Assembly (NCBI GenBank): GCA_963677935.2
Contig: CAXXEH010000003.1
Coordinates: forward strand, 5,332,001-5,396,000
Reading direction: 5' to 3'
Origin: JAAFHB01 sp963677935
Lineage (GTDB): Bacteria; Bacteroidota; Bacteroidia; Bacteroidales; Prolixibacteraceae
DNA: 64,000 bases
In this document: piece after piece, positions 52,150 to 61,811 of the stretch
Numbering within the stretch: position 1 is the first letter of the stretch
Layout: every line of letters starts with the position of its first letter
Translations under genes and position numbers: made by a program
The notes under the pieces: model-generated
Told to the model about the DNA's origin: nothing
The model's input: the letters and a program-made list of their open reading frames with translations, nothing else
Database searches by the model: none

Positions 52150-54270
52150 ATGAAACACAACTTTTACACCAGGGTACAATATTCATTTATTATAGTTTTC
52201 CTGCTGATTGGTTCATTGCTAAATGGACAGGAGTCACAGAAGTCAGACAACTACGAGGGTAAATTCTGTTCAGGATCAGGAGATGTTGACTTTCTGCGTC
52301 TGATCGACGAGTCGTTTGCCGTTTTACATCCCAATCCGACCATTCCAAATATTTCGCAGGTTTACAAGCCTGAATGGGACACCTTCAGTGAGGGTGCCGG
52401 CTGGGGTGGGTGGTGGATCCAGAACGGTTACGGATTTTCGTATGCTGCCACCCCTTTCCTCCGGGAACCATGGAGCTCACTTTTGCAAAGATCGTGGGAT
52501 CTGTTTTGGGATAACCAGGGCGACGGGAAACGCAAGGGACTATGGGGTGATGGAACGCCTAACAAACTTTCGGAATTGGTTGCTCCCGACGGAAGTCTTG
52601 GCGATACGGGCGCCCCCGGGAAAATTATTTATAAACAGGGTGATGGCGATGTGAGGATTCACGACTGGTTTCATGAAGCAACCGCAGCTGGCATTGTGAT
52701 GGAGGCTGAAATTCTGCTGACAAGCCGAAACCGTCAGGCTATGGAACATTACCTGCCAAAGATGGAGCGTGCCTGCAACTCCATTGAAAGGACCCGAGAT
52801 CCAAAGAATAATCTGTTTCTCGTTGGTCCGGCATGCAACCTCCTTGCCCCCAGTTATGGCGGAGTCAAACAACCTGATGGATCATTTGGCAAAGGTTACC
52901 TCGCTGGTCTTTCTGTCACCTACCTTGCTGCACTGGACCGGATGGTGGAGCTTTACAATTTTACAGGCGACAAGGAAAAACTTGCGGAATATAAAAGACG
53001 ACAAAATATTACCCGTAAATCATTAAAACAGTTGCTTACTCCAGCCGGTTATTTCGTCAAATCGGTCGAACCGGGCGGAATCAAACATGGAGTGCTGGGT
53101 CAGAAACAGTTCGGATATCTCGAAGGTGTGGTGAATGCCGATGCAGTGGCTCTGCGCGTGGTTGACGATAAAACTGCAGAAACTATTTACAACCAGATTG
53201 CTTCCTATCCTGCCATCCGACCTTTTGATTTTCTCTTGACAAATGCTCCCGGATTGGACGACACCTACAGAGCATGGGGTGAGTCTGAAGGTTCCAGGCT
53301 TGGGGGAATCTGGACTTTTGGCCAGTGGGTCAACGGCGGAGCTTGGGGCACTGTTGAGGGACGGGCTATTCTGATGTATTACCGTCTTGGTAAATTTGAG
53401 GATATTCGCCGTTCGGCAAACCGGGCAATGAAATGGGCCAAAGACTTTCGAATGGATGCTCCCTGGTCACAACTGGGTGAGAACACGAGCAATCCCTGGT
53501 CCGATACTGGCAAATTCCGTGTCGGAGGTGTTGCTGTAATGATCGATAACTTTGCCATTCCGGCAGCGACGATCCGGGGATTATTCGATTGCGACTACAG
53601 GTCCGATCGCCTTATCCTCCGGCCTCATGTGCCAGGAACGATCACAAAATACACTCAAAAGGATCCGATCCGCTTTGGGGAGAAGAATCTTTATGTATCG
53701 TGTATAAACGGCGGATCAAGGGTTAAATCGGTCACCATTAATGGTAAAGCATTAAATATTAAAAAATCGGATGCTTTGGCACTCTACTATGATATACTTC
53801 CAAAAGAGGCACAAATTGAGATAACCACAGAGGGTGGCTGGCTAAAAGAGGCCTCAACATCCCCCTACCCAACTTTCCCGGCCTTGGTTTCCGATAAAGT
53901 CACAAAAGCAGCTAACCCGGCGGAATTAAGTGAATCATTGAAACAACCGTATGCTGTTCTTATCGCAATGAAAAAACTTCTTGCAAGTTTAACCGACGCC
54001 GATTATGAGAAGGCGTTTGTCAACGAAGCAATTGCCACATGTGAAGACTACCAGGTTCGTGTAACAATAGAAACAGGGCCAGGTTATTATCGCCCACTTA
54101 CCCCGGAACGAAAGGAGGGGATTAATAAATTTTATGAACAGGCCGCCCTATCCATGTACACTGGTTATTGTAAACGGATGGCTGATTTTGCCGAAAAGGG
54201 CGATCAACAACAAAAATATATTGCATCGTTGTTTGCTGAGGCTCAGAAAAATCAAATTATTTACAGATGA
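52150..54270 (+). CDS. Exported protein of an unrecognised family, copy 3 of 3
   Basis: A 706-residue paralogue of the genes at 41924 and 44138, separated from them by the DUF5703, GH95-like and phosphoesterase genes. The signal peptide ends LLNGQE. Shared blocks include GSGDVDFLRLIDESF, PEWDTFSEGAGWG, WDLFWDNQGDG, KGYLAGLSVTYLAALDRM, GYLEGVVNADAVALR, FLLTNAPGLDDTY, ILMYYRLGKFEDIRRS, MDAPWSQLGEN and GPGYYRPLTPERKEG. It has the longest C-terminal tail, ending AQKNQIIYR. Copy-specific substitutions in otherwise fixed places (VLHPNPTIPNISQV for FFHPN, GQWVNG for GDWVNG, RPHVPG for RPRVPG) suggest a different specificity. ATGA overlap with the next gene (54267-54270). Function unknown; toroid enzyme inferred. 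Confidence 0.65.
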   Translation: MKHNFYTRVQYSFIIVFLLIGSLLNGQESQKSDNYEGKFCSGSGDVDFLRLIDESFAVLHPNPTIPNISQVYKPEWDTFSEGAGWGGWWIQNGYGFSYAATPFLREPWSSLLQRSWDLFWDNQGDGKRKGLWGDGTPNKLSELVAPDGSLGDTGAPGKIIYKQGDGDVRIHDWFHEATAAGIVMEAEILLTSRNRQAMEHYLPKMERACNSIERTRDPKNNLFLVGPACNLLAPSYGGVKQPDGSFGKGYLAGLSVTYLAALDRMVELYNFTGDKEKLAEYKRRQNITRKSLKQLLTPAGYFVKSVEPGGIKHGVLGQKQFGYLEGVVNADAVALRVVDDKTAETIYNQIASYPAIRPFDFLLTNAPGLDDTYRAWGESEGSRLGGIWTFGQWVNGGAWGTVEGRAILMYYRLGKFEDIRRSANRAMKWAKDFRMDAPWSQLGENTSNPWSDTGKFRVGGVAVMIDNFAIPAATIRGLFDCDYRSDRLILRPHVPGTITKYTQKDPIRFGEKNLYVSCINGGSRVKSVTINGKALNIKKSDALALYYDILPKEAQIEITTEGGWLKEASTSPYPTFPALVSDKVTKAANPAELSESLKQPYAVLIAMKKLLASLTDADYEKAFVNEAIATCEDYQVRVTIETGPGYYRPLTPERKEGINKFYEQAALSMYTGYCKRMADFAEKGDQQQKYIASLFAEAQKNQIIYR

Positions 54271-55976
54271 AAGGCATATTGTCAATTTGCCTGTTATTGT
54301 TTCTTCATGCATTGTTATCCGATAAATCATTGGGAAACACCTCCATTGGTGAGACGTCCGCTCCCGACAATCCATTGTTGTTGTCAGCACCCTCATTTAA
54401 ACAATATATCGATACATTCAATTTAAACGATCAGGAGAGTGTAATCAATTACATCCCAAATTCTGCCGCCTGGGAATGGATGGAAAAGAATGTCCCCTAT
54501 TTTGAATGCCCGGACAAGGAGATCGAAGAGATTTATTACTTCCGCTGGTGGACCTACAGAAAGCATATCAGTCAAACAGCTGATGGATTTGTTGTTACAG
54601 AGTTCCTCCCTCAGGTAAGCTGGAGCAAGAAGTACAACACCATCAATTGCCCTGTTGGGCACCATCTTTACGAAGGGCGCTGGATTCATGATCAGCAATA
54701 TCTTAGCGATTACATAAAATTCTACTTTGGGAATGGCGGTGATCCGGGCGGCGTAAGCAAGGCATACAGCAACTGGATCACCGATGGAATCTATGCCCGG
54801 TATCTTGTAAATACCGATCAATTATTTATCACTTCGCTTCTGGACCGCCTGATGAAAAACCACCTGGCCTGGAGCCGTGACGGTACATCTGGCAATTTAT
54901 GGCAGAGGAGCCGGAAGTTGGATAATGGTCTTTACTGGCAAATTGATTCCTGGGAAGGAACAGAATTTTCGATCGGTGGTACAGGAATGAGGCCACTGAT
55001 CAATAGCTATATGTACAGTGATGCCATGGCAATTGGTCATATAGCTGATTTGGATGGAAGGAAGAAGCTAGCCAGTCAGTACCGTGGAGAAGCTAAAAAG
55101 TTGCAGCAATTGGTTCAGGGGCAGCTCTGGGATCCGGAAGCAAAGTTTTTTAAGACAAGACGGGCTGAAAAAATTCCTGCCGACCAGTATCGAAATGATG
55201 CTGCAGAGAAGTGTGAACCGGGCAGGTTGGCAAAGGTCCGCGAAATCTTCGGTTATGCGCCCTGGTATTTTAATTTGCCCGAAGATGGTCATGGTTATGA
55301 AGAGGCCTGGCGACAGTTGACCGATCCTGCGGGATTTTCCGCACATTATGGTCCCTCCGTTGCGGAGCGATGTCACCCGAATTTCAGGATTAATGAAACT
55401 GGATGTCAGTGGTGCGGCGCAAGCTGGCCTTTTTCAACTTCACAGACCCTCACCGCACTGGCCAACGTGCTGAACAATTATCATCAAAAGGTGATTGGAA
55501 GAAAAGAGTACTTCGATCTGCTGAAAACCTACACCCATAGCCATCAGAAAAAAATGAATAATGGTCATGTGGTCCCCTGGATCGACGAAAGTCTCAACCC
55601 TGACACGGGCGGGTGGATTCCCACAGCGGATGACCCACCACGTGGAAAAGACTATAACCATTCCACCTACTGCGACCTGATCATCACAGGGCTGGTTGGG
55701 CTTCGGCCACGGCCTGATGACATTATTGAGGTGAACCCGCTGGCGCCGGATGGAACCTGGGACTATTTCTGCCTCGATCACCTGCTCTATCATGGTCAGA
55801 TCATTACGATTGTTTACGATAAAACAGGCAAAAAATATGGGAAAGGAATTGGACTACACGTCTTTGCCGATGGACATTGTATTGCCCAAAGTAAATACTT
55901 ACAGCGGGTGATAGGGAAGCTTCCGATCAGACCAGAGAAAATCCAAAACTTAGGCAAAAACCAAAATGAAAAATAA
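54267..55976 (+). CDS. MGH1-like toroid glycoside hydrolase, exported
   Basis: A 569-residue protein with a signal peptide ending LLSDKSLG. The toroid domain reads IEEIYYFRWWTYRKHI, EGRWIHDQQYLSDYIKFYF, GDPGGVSKAYSNWITDGIYARYL, QIDSWEGTEFSIGGTGMRPLINSYMYSDAMAIGHIA and GSRNETGCQW-like INETGCQWCGASWPFSTSQT, matching the MGH1-like (mannosylglycerate-hydrolase/GH63-like) group found in Bacteroidota loci. Acidic residues in SWEGTEF and DHWIHDQ-type loops would be catalytic. Known relatives act on small glucosides or mannosides, so it may cleave oligosaccharides delivered to the periplasm. The C-terminal 100 residues are beta-rich. The stop overlaps the next gene by 11 bases. Confidence 0.65.
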   Translation: MKGILSICLLLFLHALLSDKSLGNTSIGETSAPDNPLLLSAPSFKQYIDTFNLNDQESVINYIPNSAAWEWMEKNVPYFECPDKEIEEIYYFRWWTYRKHISQTADGFVVTEFLPQVSWSKKYNTINCPVGHHLYEGRWIHDQQYLSDYIKFYFGNGGDPGGVSKAYSNWITDGIYARYLVNTDQLFITSLLDRLMKNHLAWSRDGTSGNLWQRSRKLDNGLYWQIDSWEGTEFSIGGTGMRPLINSYMYSDAMAIGHIADLDGRKKLASQYRGEAKKLQQLVQGQLWDPEAKFFKTRRAEKIPADQYRNDAAEKCEPGRLAKVREIFGYAPWYFNLPEDGHGYEEAWRQLTDPAGFSAHYGPSVAERCHPNFRINETGCQWCGASWPFSTSQTLTALANVLNNYHQKVIGRKEYFDLLKTYTHSHQKKMNNGHVVPWIDESLNPDTGGWIPTADDPPRGKDYNHSTYCDLIITGLVGLRPRPDDIIEVNPLAPDGTWDYFCLDHLLYHGQIITIVYDKTGKKYGKGIGLHVFADGHCIAQSKYLQRVIGKLPIRPEKIQNLGKNQNEK

Positions 55977-58245
55977 TACGTTCGATATCATCGGTGTTTT
56001 ATTAACTGCGTTGCTTTTAGTCTTCGTTTTTCAAGTATCCGGAGCTAAAAAGCTCAATATTATCACTCTTAGCTGCAAGGCTGATAACGACCTTTACCTT
56101 GTATTAAAAGAAAATAAGATCCCGTGCGTCCGGTTCAATTCGCCCCGGGAGGCAATTAACAGGGCAGCGAATGGAACAGGTGTTTTGGTTTTGGCCGATG
56201 GTTATCCGGCCCAAACAACGAAAATTGATTCAGCCCTTTATGAAAAAGCAGTGAGCAAGAAATTGAGGCTCTATATTGAATACCCTTCCTGTTTACCCGG
56301 AATCATGACTGGTAACCCAAAGGGTACACAGTGGGAAAGGGCTGTAATTGCATCGGATGTATTTTCTTCCGGTCTGAAAAAGTTGAGGATTTTGGCCATC
56401 CATGATTGCCGGTTTATCCCGGTAAAGGCGGATCATGCAGATATCGTAATCGCTCATATAGCCGGCTTCGACACGGCAGTTTATGGATTGCCCCCTGAGA
56501 CATTTCCCCTGTTATTTGAAAATTCAGATTTGCAGAAAAGTAGGAAATTGCTGGTCGCAACTACCAAATTAAGCCAGTTTCAGACCGCAAGGTACGCCCC
56601 GGCTGATGCCTGGAAAGCTATTTGGAAACACATATTAAGCTGGATGTCAACAGGGTCTGGATTTCCGGAATTGTGCTGGACTCCCGTGGTGCGACCCACA
56701 TGTTCAAAAAGTGAACCGCTTCCCAATGATATTGAAAGGGTAGCGCTAACCCGTGGAATAGAATGGTTTTTTAATTCCCGGATGCTGCTCCATCCTTCCA
56801 TGATGGAACAGTATAATAAACCAGCTAACCTTCCCAAACCTGCAAAAGCCGATCCCGATCTTTCGCAGGATTGGCCATACGGCCATCGTACGGCGAAGAT
56901 GCCCAAAAACACCCCGATTGGAGACGGGACATTTGGCGTAATGGAAGGTTTTGATTCCAAAATATTTTCAGATGGTTCACAGGCAGTCCGATGGTGGAAC
57001 CGGAACGATTGTAACGGCGAAATTGCCGGAGCATTGGGACTCGCAGGGGTTTATCTGCACAATTCAAAATACCTGAAAACCGGAGCAAATATTGGCGACT
57101 GGCTCTATTTTAAATCGATGATGTCGTTGGGTGATCATGTCAAACCCGAAAATCCTGCATTTGGATTATTCGGATGGAATGACACCCCAAAATATGCCGG
57201 TCCGGGTTACAGTGATGGTTATGCTGTTTATTATGGCGATGATAATGCCAGGAGTATGCTGGGAATGATGATGGCTGCAGCAGCTCAGAAGAGTGACAGA
57301 TACGACAAACGGTTGTTAATGTGTTTGTTGGCGAATCTGCGTATTAGCGGGATATATGGCTTTCAGCCCGATCGGGTTGATCAGAAGCCACTGGAGAAAA
57401 CAGGATGGGAAAAACTTTTCAAGGATAAGAATCATTCCTATTCACCGCACTATCAGGCCAGTTTGTGGGCCTGCTACCTATGGGCATACCAGCAAACCGG
57501 CTTCGATTTGTTTCTGACACGGGCAAAAACAGCTATCCGAATGACGATGGATGCCTACCCTGGTCAATGGAAATGGACGAACGGAATTCAGCAGGAGCGG
57601 GCAAAGATGTTACTCCCTTTGGCCTGGCTGGTAAGGATTGATGATACCGCTGAACATCGCGGCTGGCTGCAAAAAATTGCCGGTGATCTGATCGCAAATC
57701 AGGCGGCTTGTGGCGCAATCCCCGAACAGATAGGCGAATCGGGTAAAGGGGGCTTTCCACCTCCTGCCACCAACGAGGCTTATGGCACAGCTGAAGCTCC
57801 CCTGATACAAACCAACGATGATGGTGTGAGCGACCTCCTTTATACCTCCAATTTTGCACTGCTTGGTTTGCATGAGGCTGCTGCTGCAACTGGCGACAAA
57901 TGGTATCTTGATGCTGAGAACAAACTTGCAAAATTCCTTTGCCGCATACAAATACGGAGTGAAAAACATCCTGAACTGGACGGCGGGTGGTTCAGAGCTT
58001 TCGATTTCAACCGATGGGAGTATTGGGCTTCGAATGCCGATGCAGGCTGGGGAGCATGGTCAATAGAATCCGGATGGACGCAAAGCTGGATTACAACAAC
58101 ATTAGGTCTCCGTCAGTTAAATGAATCTTTATGGGATTATACAAAGAAGAGTAATATAAAACGAAATTTTGACGAATTGCGAAAACAGATGATTCCGGAT
58201 AATGTAATTGAGGATACGCTCAAAAAATCAAACGGTGCAAAATGA
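55966..58245 (+). CDS. Exported two-domain protein of unknown function (GATase-like plus toroid)
   Basis: A 759-residue protein with an N-terminal hydrophobic segment (IIGVLLTALLLVFVFQVSGA) that is either a signal peptide or anchor. Residues about 28-235 form a flavodoxin/GATase-like alpha/beta domain (LNIITLSCKADNDLYLVLKE, GTGVLVLADGYPAQ, IIRH-type DIVIAHIAGFDTAVYGLP). The C-terminal 500 residues form an alpha/alpha toroid: RGIEWFFNSRMLLHPSM, HRTAKMPKNTPIGDGTFGVMEGF, QYQASLWACYLWAYQQTG-like segment, ADNGAGWGAWS-like ASNADAGWGAWSIESGWTQSW. The repeated GAWSIE-type motif and the GNGD-like WNDTPK loop recall glucuronidase/lyase-type toroids. No family is recognised. The gene is coupled to both neighbours by overlaps of 11 and 4 bases. 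Confidence 0.6.
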   Translation: MKNNTFDIIGVLLTALLLVFVFQVSGAKKLNIITLSCKADNDLYLVLKENKIPCVRFNSPREAINRAANGTGVLVLADGYPAQTTKIDSALYEKAVSKKLRLYIEYPSCLPGIMTGNPKGTQWERAVIASDVFSSGLKKLRILAIHDCRFIPVKADHADIVIAHIAGFDTAVYGLPPETFPLLFENSDLQKSRKLLVATTKLSQFQTARYAPADAWKAIWKHILSWMSTGSGFPELCWTPVVRPTCSKSEPLPNDIERVALTRGIEWFFNSRMLLHPSMMEQYNKPANLPKPAKADPDLSQDWPYGHRTAKMPKNTPIGDGTFGVMEGFDSKIFSDGSQAVRWWNRNDCNGEIAGALGLAGVYLHNSKYLKTGANIGDWLYFKSMMSLGDHVKPENPAFGLFGWNDTPKYAGPGYSDGYAVYYGDDNARSMLGMMMAAAAQKSDRYDKRLLMCLLANLRISGIYGFQPDRVDQKPLEKTGWEKLFKDKNHSYSPHYQASLWACYLWAYQQTGFDLFLTRAKTAIRMTMDAYPGQWKWTNGIQQERAKMLLPLAWLVRIDDTAEHRGWLQKIAGDLIANQAACGAIPEQIGESGKGGFPPPATNEAYGTAEAPLIQTNDDGVSDLLYTSNFALLGLHEAAAATGDKWYLDAENKLAKFLCRIQIRSEKHPELDGGWFRAFDFNRWEYWASNADAGWGAWSIESGWTQSWITTTLGLRQLNESLWDYTKKSNIKRNFDELRKQMIPDNVIEDTLKKSNGAK

Positions 58246-60614
58246 AAACAAATTTTATGGTATTAAGGATATGCGTTCTGATCGCTGCCTTCATGATTCA
58301 GAATGTAAAAGGAATTTCCGCAGAACCCGGAAACAGGATCAATCGCTATAACGTTATCTGGAACACCCCATCCAAAGACGCTACAGGCGTAATGCCATTG
58401 GGCAACGGCGATATTGCAGCCGGTGTCTACGCCATTGAAAATGGCGATCTGTATCTGTTATTGGCAAAAAATGATGCCTTCACTTATATGGGGGATATTT
58501 TTAAAACAGGTCGTGTGCGAATTTCCCTCACACCTAATCCGTTTATTACTGGCAAGGTATTCCGACAGACCCTCGATCTGGCCACAGGTTCAATAAAAAT
58601 CGAAGCTGATGGGATATACCTCCGGATCTGGGCAGATGCAAACCACCCGGTCTATCATATTGAAATTAAATCCCCGAAGGAGGTCAATGTGAAGGTGCAA
58701 CCTGACTTATGGAAAAGGATTGATTACACACTTTTTAATGTGACTAAATTATACACTGTTTCTACAGGAGGTTGGAACCCATCGGTAACGCCAGTCCAGG
58801 ATGTGAAACTGGAACGTGGCGGTAAGATTTTATGGTATTTTCCGGTTGGTGATCGCAGTACCTATGCCGACGACCTGAAATTTTACAAAGTGGAACAAAT
58901 GTCGTCGAAGTTTCCCGATCCTTTCCGTTTTAACACATTCGGCAACCTGCTTGAAAGCCCTCAACTCTCTCTTAGGGATGGCGCCCTCATCGGAACAGGA
59001 AAAACCTTTGACATCCGCGTACATGCACTGACGATGCAAACATCCGAGCCGTCAAAGTGGATCGAAACAATCGAACGACAGGCTGCAACACCTTTAGATG
59101 TGAAGAAAGATTGGCGCAATCATTCGCGTTGGTGGAGTGATTTTTGGGATAGAAGCTGGATTATCGCTTCGGACAATACCCTGCCTGAAGCGAAGCGCGA
59201 AATATTTTATGGTGAACCATCGGGTTCCGGTTCCCGCACAGAGGAAGATGGCGCTGCATTGACTGCCCAGAGCTACAATGTTTTCCGTTTCCTGATGGCT
59301 TGCCAGAGTCGGGGAGTTGTCCAGACAAAATTCAATGGCGGGCTCTTTACCCAGCAGTTGAAGTTTAGCGCTCCGGACAAAAAAATGCGGTCGGATATGG
59401 TGCAGCAACCGGATGGATCGTGGTTAACCAATGAGGATGACCGCTTATGGGGGCGCCGGTTTACCTTCCAGAACCAACGGTTGCTCTACTGGCCACTCCT
59501 GGCAAGCGGTGACTACGATCTGATGAAACCTTTTTTTAGCTATTATTTCAATCTGCTTGAGATGAGAAAGGCGATCACTCACTCCTGGTTCGGACACGAT
59601 GGCGCTTATTACCGTGAAAACCTGGAACCAACAGGCGCCGAGCAGGATTGCGATAATGGTGGTATCCCTCCAAAAACAAAACCTGGCGAAAAATATGAAG
59701 GGTGGTATCATGATTATTACTTCACTTCAGGCCTCGAGATTCTTGCAATGATGTGCGACAAAGTGAACTATACGGGTGATGTTCCATTTCGTGAAAATGT
59801 GGTGGTTCCATTTGCCCGGGAGGTATTGCTGTTTTTCGATAAACATTATCTTCGTGGTCCGGACGGAAAAGTTCGTCTGGAGCCGGCACAGTCTCTTGAA
59901 ACCTGGTGGGTTGCAATCAATCCGGCTCCTGATGTGGCAGGTTTAAGGTTCTGTTTGGACCAGTTGCTGGCCATGAAGGCAGGTACTTCTGAAGATCAAA
60001 CCCACTGGCTAAAATTCCGGAGCGAGATCCCTGAAGTGCCGATCCGTATGGTTGAAGGTCATCAGGCTATCGCACCTGCGGATAAATGGGAGAAAAAAAG
60101 AAATTCAGAAAACGGTGAGCTATACCCGGTATTCCCGTTCCGTTGTTTCGGAATAGGGCTCGGAAGTGAGGATATCGTCACCTGGACAATGAAGAACCGT
60201 ACCCTAAAAGATGCCTTTGGCGCTGCATGCTGGACACAGGATCAGATTCACTGGGCCTATGCCGGAAATGCAGAGGAGGCATCCAAAGGATTGGTACGCC
60301 GTTTCAGAATAGCTTCGCCAAACGTTCGCTTTCCGATGTTTGGCCGGGAGGGACCCGATTCATGTCCTGACTTTGACCACTTTGGAGCTGGCGCAACAGC
60401 GCTTCAACGAATGCTTATACAGGAGGAAAAGGGTAAGATTCTCCTTCTACCGGCTTGGCCGAAAACATGGGATGTGAATTTCAAACTCCACGCAATGCAG
60501 AATACAACGGTTGAGGGTGAAGTGAAGGATGGCAAAATAATCCGACTCAAGGTCACACCTCAATCCCGACTGAAGGATGTTAATCCCGGTAAAGGGTGGA
60601 ACCTCCAACAATAA
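58242..60614 (+). CDS. DUF5703 exported protein, toroid glycoside-hydrolase-like (second copy)
   Basis: A 790-residue paralogue of the gene at 46246. The signal peptide ends VKGISA. The DUF5703 sandwich shows RYNVIWNTPSKDATGVMPLGNGD, AIENGDLYLLLAKNDAF and GRVRISLTPNPF. The toroid has TKFNGGLFTQ, FTFQNQRLLYWPLLASGDYDLM, SWFGHDGAYYRENLEPTGA and MFGREGPDSCPDFDHFGAGATAL, and ends with VEGEVKDGKIIRLKVTPQSR. The segment positions mirror those of the first copy (GHEGALYCEY/GHDGAYYREN, VYPSTSCESYR/RLEPAQSLETWW). PAQSLETWW, with Glu, and YPSTSCESYR keep an acidic residue at the same place, so it may be a catalytic site. It is longer in the DGSWLTNEDD insertion. Operon-like overlap of four bases with the upstream gene. 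Confidence 0.78.
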   Translation: MKTNFMVLRICVLIAAFMIQNVKGISAEPGNRINRYNVIWNTPSKDATGVMPLGNGDIAAGVYAIENGDLYLLLAKNDAFTYMGDIFKTGRVRISLTPNPFITGKVFRQTLDLATGSIKIEADGIYLRIWADANHPVYHIEIKSPKEVNVKVQPDLWKRIDYTLFNVTKLYTVSTGGWNPSVTPVQDVKLERGGKILWYFPVGDRSTYADDLKFYKVEQMSSKFPDPFRFNTFGNLLESPQLSLRDGALIGTGKTFDIRVHALTMQTSEPSKWIETIERQAATPLDVKKDWRNHSRWWSDFWDRSWIIASDNTLPEAKREIFYGEPSGSGSRTEEDGAALTAQSYNVFRFLMACQSRGVVQTKFNGGLFTQQLKFSAPDKKMRSDMVQQPDGSWLTNEDDRLWGRRFTFQNQRLLYWPLLASGDYDLMKPFFSYYFNLLEMRKAITHSWFGHDGAYYRENLEPTGAEQDCDNGGIPPKTKPGEKYEGWYHDYYFTSGLEILAMMCDKVNYTGDVPFRENVVVPFAREVLLFFDKHYLRGPDGKVRLEPAQSLETWWVAINPAPDVAGLRFCLDQLLAMKAGTSEDQTHWLKFRSEIPEVPIRMVEGHQAIAPADKWEKKRNSENGELYPVFPFRCFGIGLGSEDIVTWTMKNRTLKDAFGAACWTQDQIHWAYAGNAEEASKGLVRRFRIASPNVRFPMFGREGPDSCPDFDHFGAGATALQRMLIQEEKGKILLLPAWPKTWDVNFKLHAMQNTTVEGEVKDGKIIRLKVTPQSRLKDVNPGKGWNLQQ

Positions 60615-60764
60615 AACACAGATTAAAAATGAAAAGCGCTGGTTATGAAAATGTTCTAACACTTAATGTTGAAACACAACAACTGGTTATTCTAACCTGA
60701 ATGATTCACAAAGGTTTATAAATTAATTATGCTAATTGCTTAAAAATAAATAAAATATAATGTT
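60615..60764. other. Intergenic spacer, 150 bases, AT-rich
   Basis: No gene or clear terminator. The AT-rich end before 60765 may hold the promoter of the two propeller genes. Confidence 0.3.
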
Positions 60765-61727
60765 ATGAAAGAAATTTTGTTTTCGTTGATTTGTACAATG
60801 ACGATATCGTTTGTTGTGGGACAGAATTCCGGCAAACCGGTGCTGATTAAATTGCCGGTGGCTTTTTCCTGTGTCGGTAGAGATCCTATAATTGTTGAAA
60901 ATACACCGGTAATTTACAATTCTCAGCTTTTAATGGTGGCCAACCTTCGGTCGAGTGTCCCCGGAAAGGAGAGCGAATCGTACTTGTACATCGATGATAT
61001 TTTAAAAGGTCAGGAGATCGCCCGTTTTGGAGCTGCTCATGCTTTTGTAAGCGCCATTGTGGATGGTCCTAAGCTCAATGTTTTTGCCCTCGACTTTTCA
61101 AAATCGGGCAAAGTGTGGGAATCTGACGGGATTGACCGGTTTGTTACAACCGATTTAAAAACCTGGAAGCAGGAGAAAGTGATTCTTGCCGATGGTGATG
61201 AGAAATTGTTCAACAACTCGGTATGTAAGGATGACAATGGATATGTGATGGCCTATGAATCGAATCTTCCGGTTAAATTTGACTTCAAGTTTGCCCGTTC
61301 CAAAGATTTATCAAAATGGGAAAAAATTGATGGCCTGGCCTATACAGGAGAAAAAAATGAATATTCTGCCTGTCCTGTAATCCGCTATTTTAAACCATAT
61401 TACTACGTTATTTATCTTCATGACCGGATAAAAGGATATAACGGGTGGGTTCCCTTTTTGTCCCGTTCGAAGGATTTGATCAACTGGGAACTGACACCCT
61501 TTAATCCGATCATGGAGGCCTCAAAAGGAGAAGGGCGGAATAACTCTGACTTTGATATTTTAGAATATGAGGGGAGAACCTATCTCTATTATGGCGATGG
61601 GGACCAGGCAACCTGGGGGAATATTTGTGTTGCCATGTACGATGGTCCAATGAGAAAGTTTTACGAAAGCTATTTTCCGGCAGGGAGTACATTCAAAAAA
61701 ATTACGACCAAACGGCAGGCAACATAG
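60765..61727 (+). CDS. Exported five-bladed beta-propeller glycosidase-like protein, tandem copy 1
   Basis: A 320-residue protein with a signal peptide ending VVGQN. It consists of one propeller domain with blade motifs GRDPIIVENTPVI, SLYIDDILKG-like YLYIDDILKGQEIARFG, NNSVCKDDNGYVMAYES, SKDLSKWEKIDGLAY, YSACPVIRYFKPYYYVIY and NNSDFDILEYEGRTYLYYGDGDQ. Asp or Glu residues at GRDP, AYES and NSDFD are in the places where GH43/GH32-like (clans F and J) propellers keep their catalytic acids, but no named family fits with confidence. It is nearly collinear with the gene at 61812. The small size means a single domain without accessory modules. Confidence 0.65.
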   Translation: MKEILFSLICTMTISFVVGQNSGKPVLIKLPVAFSCVGRDPIIVENTPVIYNSQLLMVANLRSSVPGKESESYLYIDDILKGQEIARFGAAHAFVSAIVDGPKLNVFALDFSKSGKVWESDGIDRFVTTDLKTWKQEKVILADGDEKLFNNSVCKDDNGYVMAYESNLPVKFDFKFARSKDLSKWEKIDGLAYTGEKNEYSACPVIRYFKPYYYVIYLHDRIKGYNGWVPFLSRSKDLINWELTPFNPIMEASKGEGRNNSDFDILEYEGRTYLYYGDGDQATWGNICVAMYDGPMRKFYESYFPAGSTFKKITTKRQAT

Positions 61728-61811
61728 CAAGAATGTTCCGGATCAACTGTGTCGGACTGATTTAATATCCAAATTTTTATAGTTGTAAAATATTGATAAT
61801 AATAGAATAAA

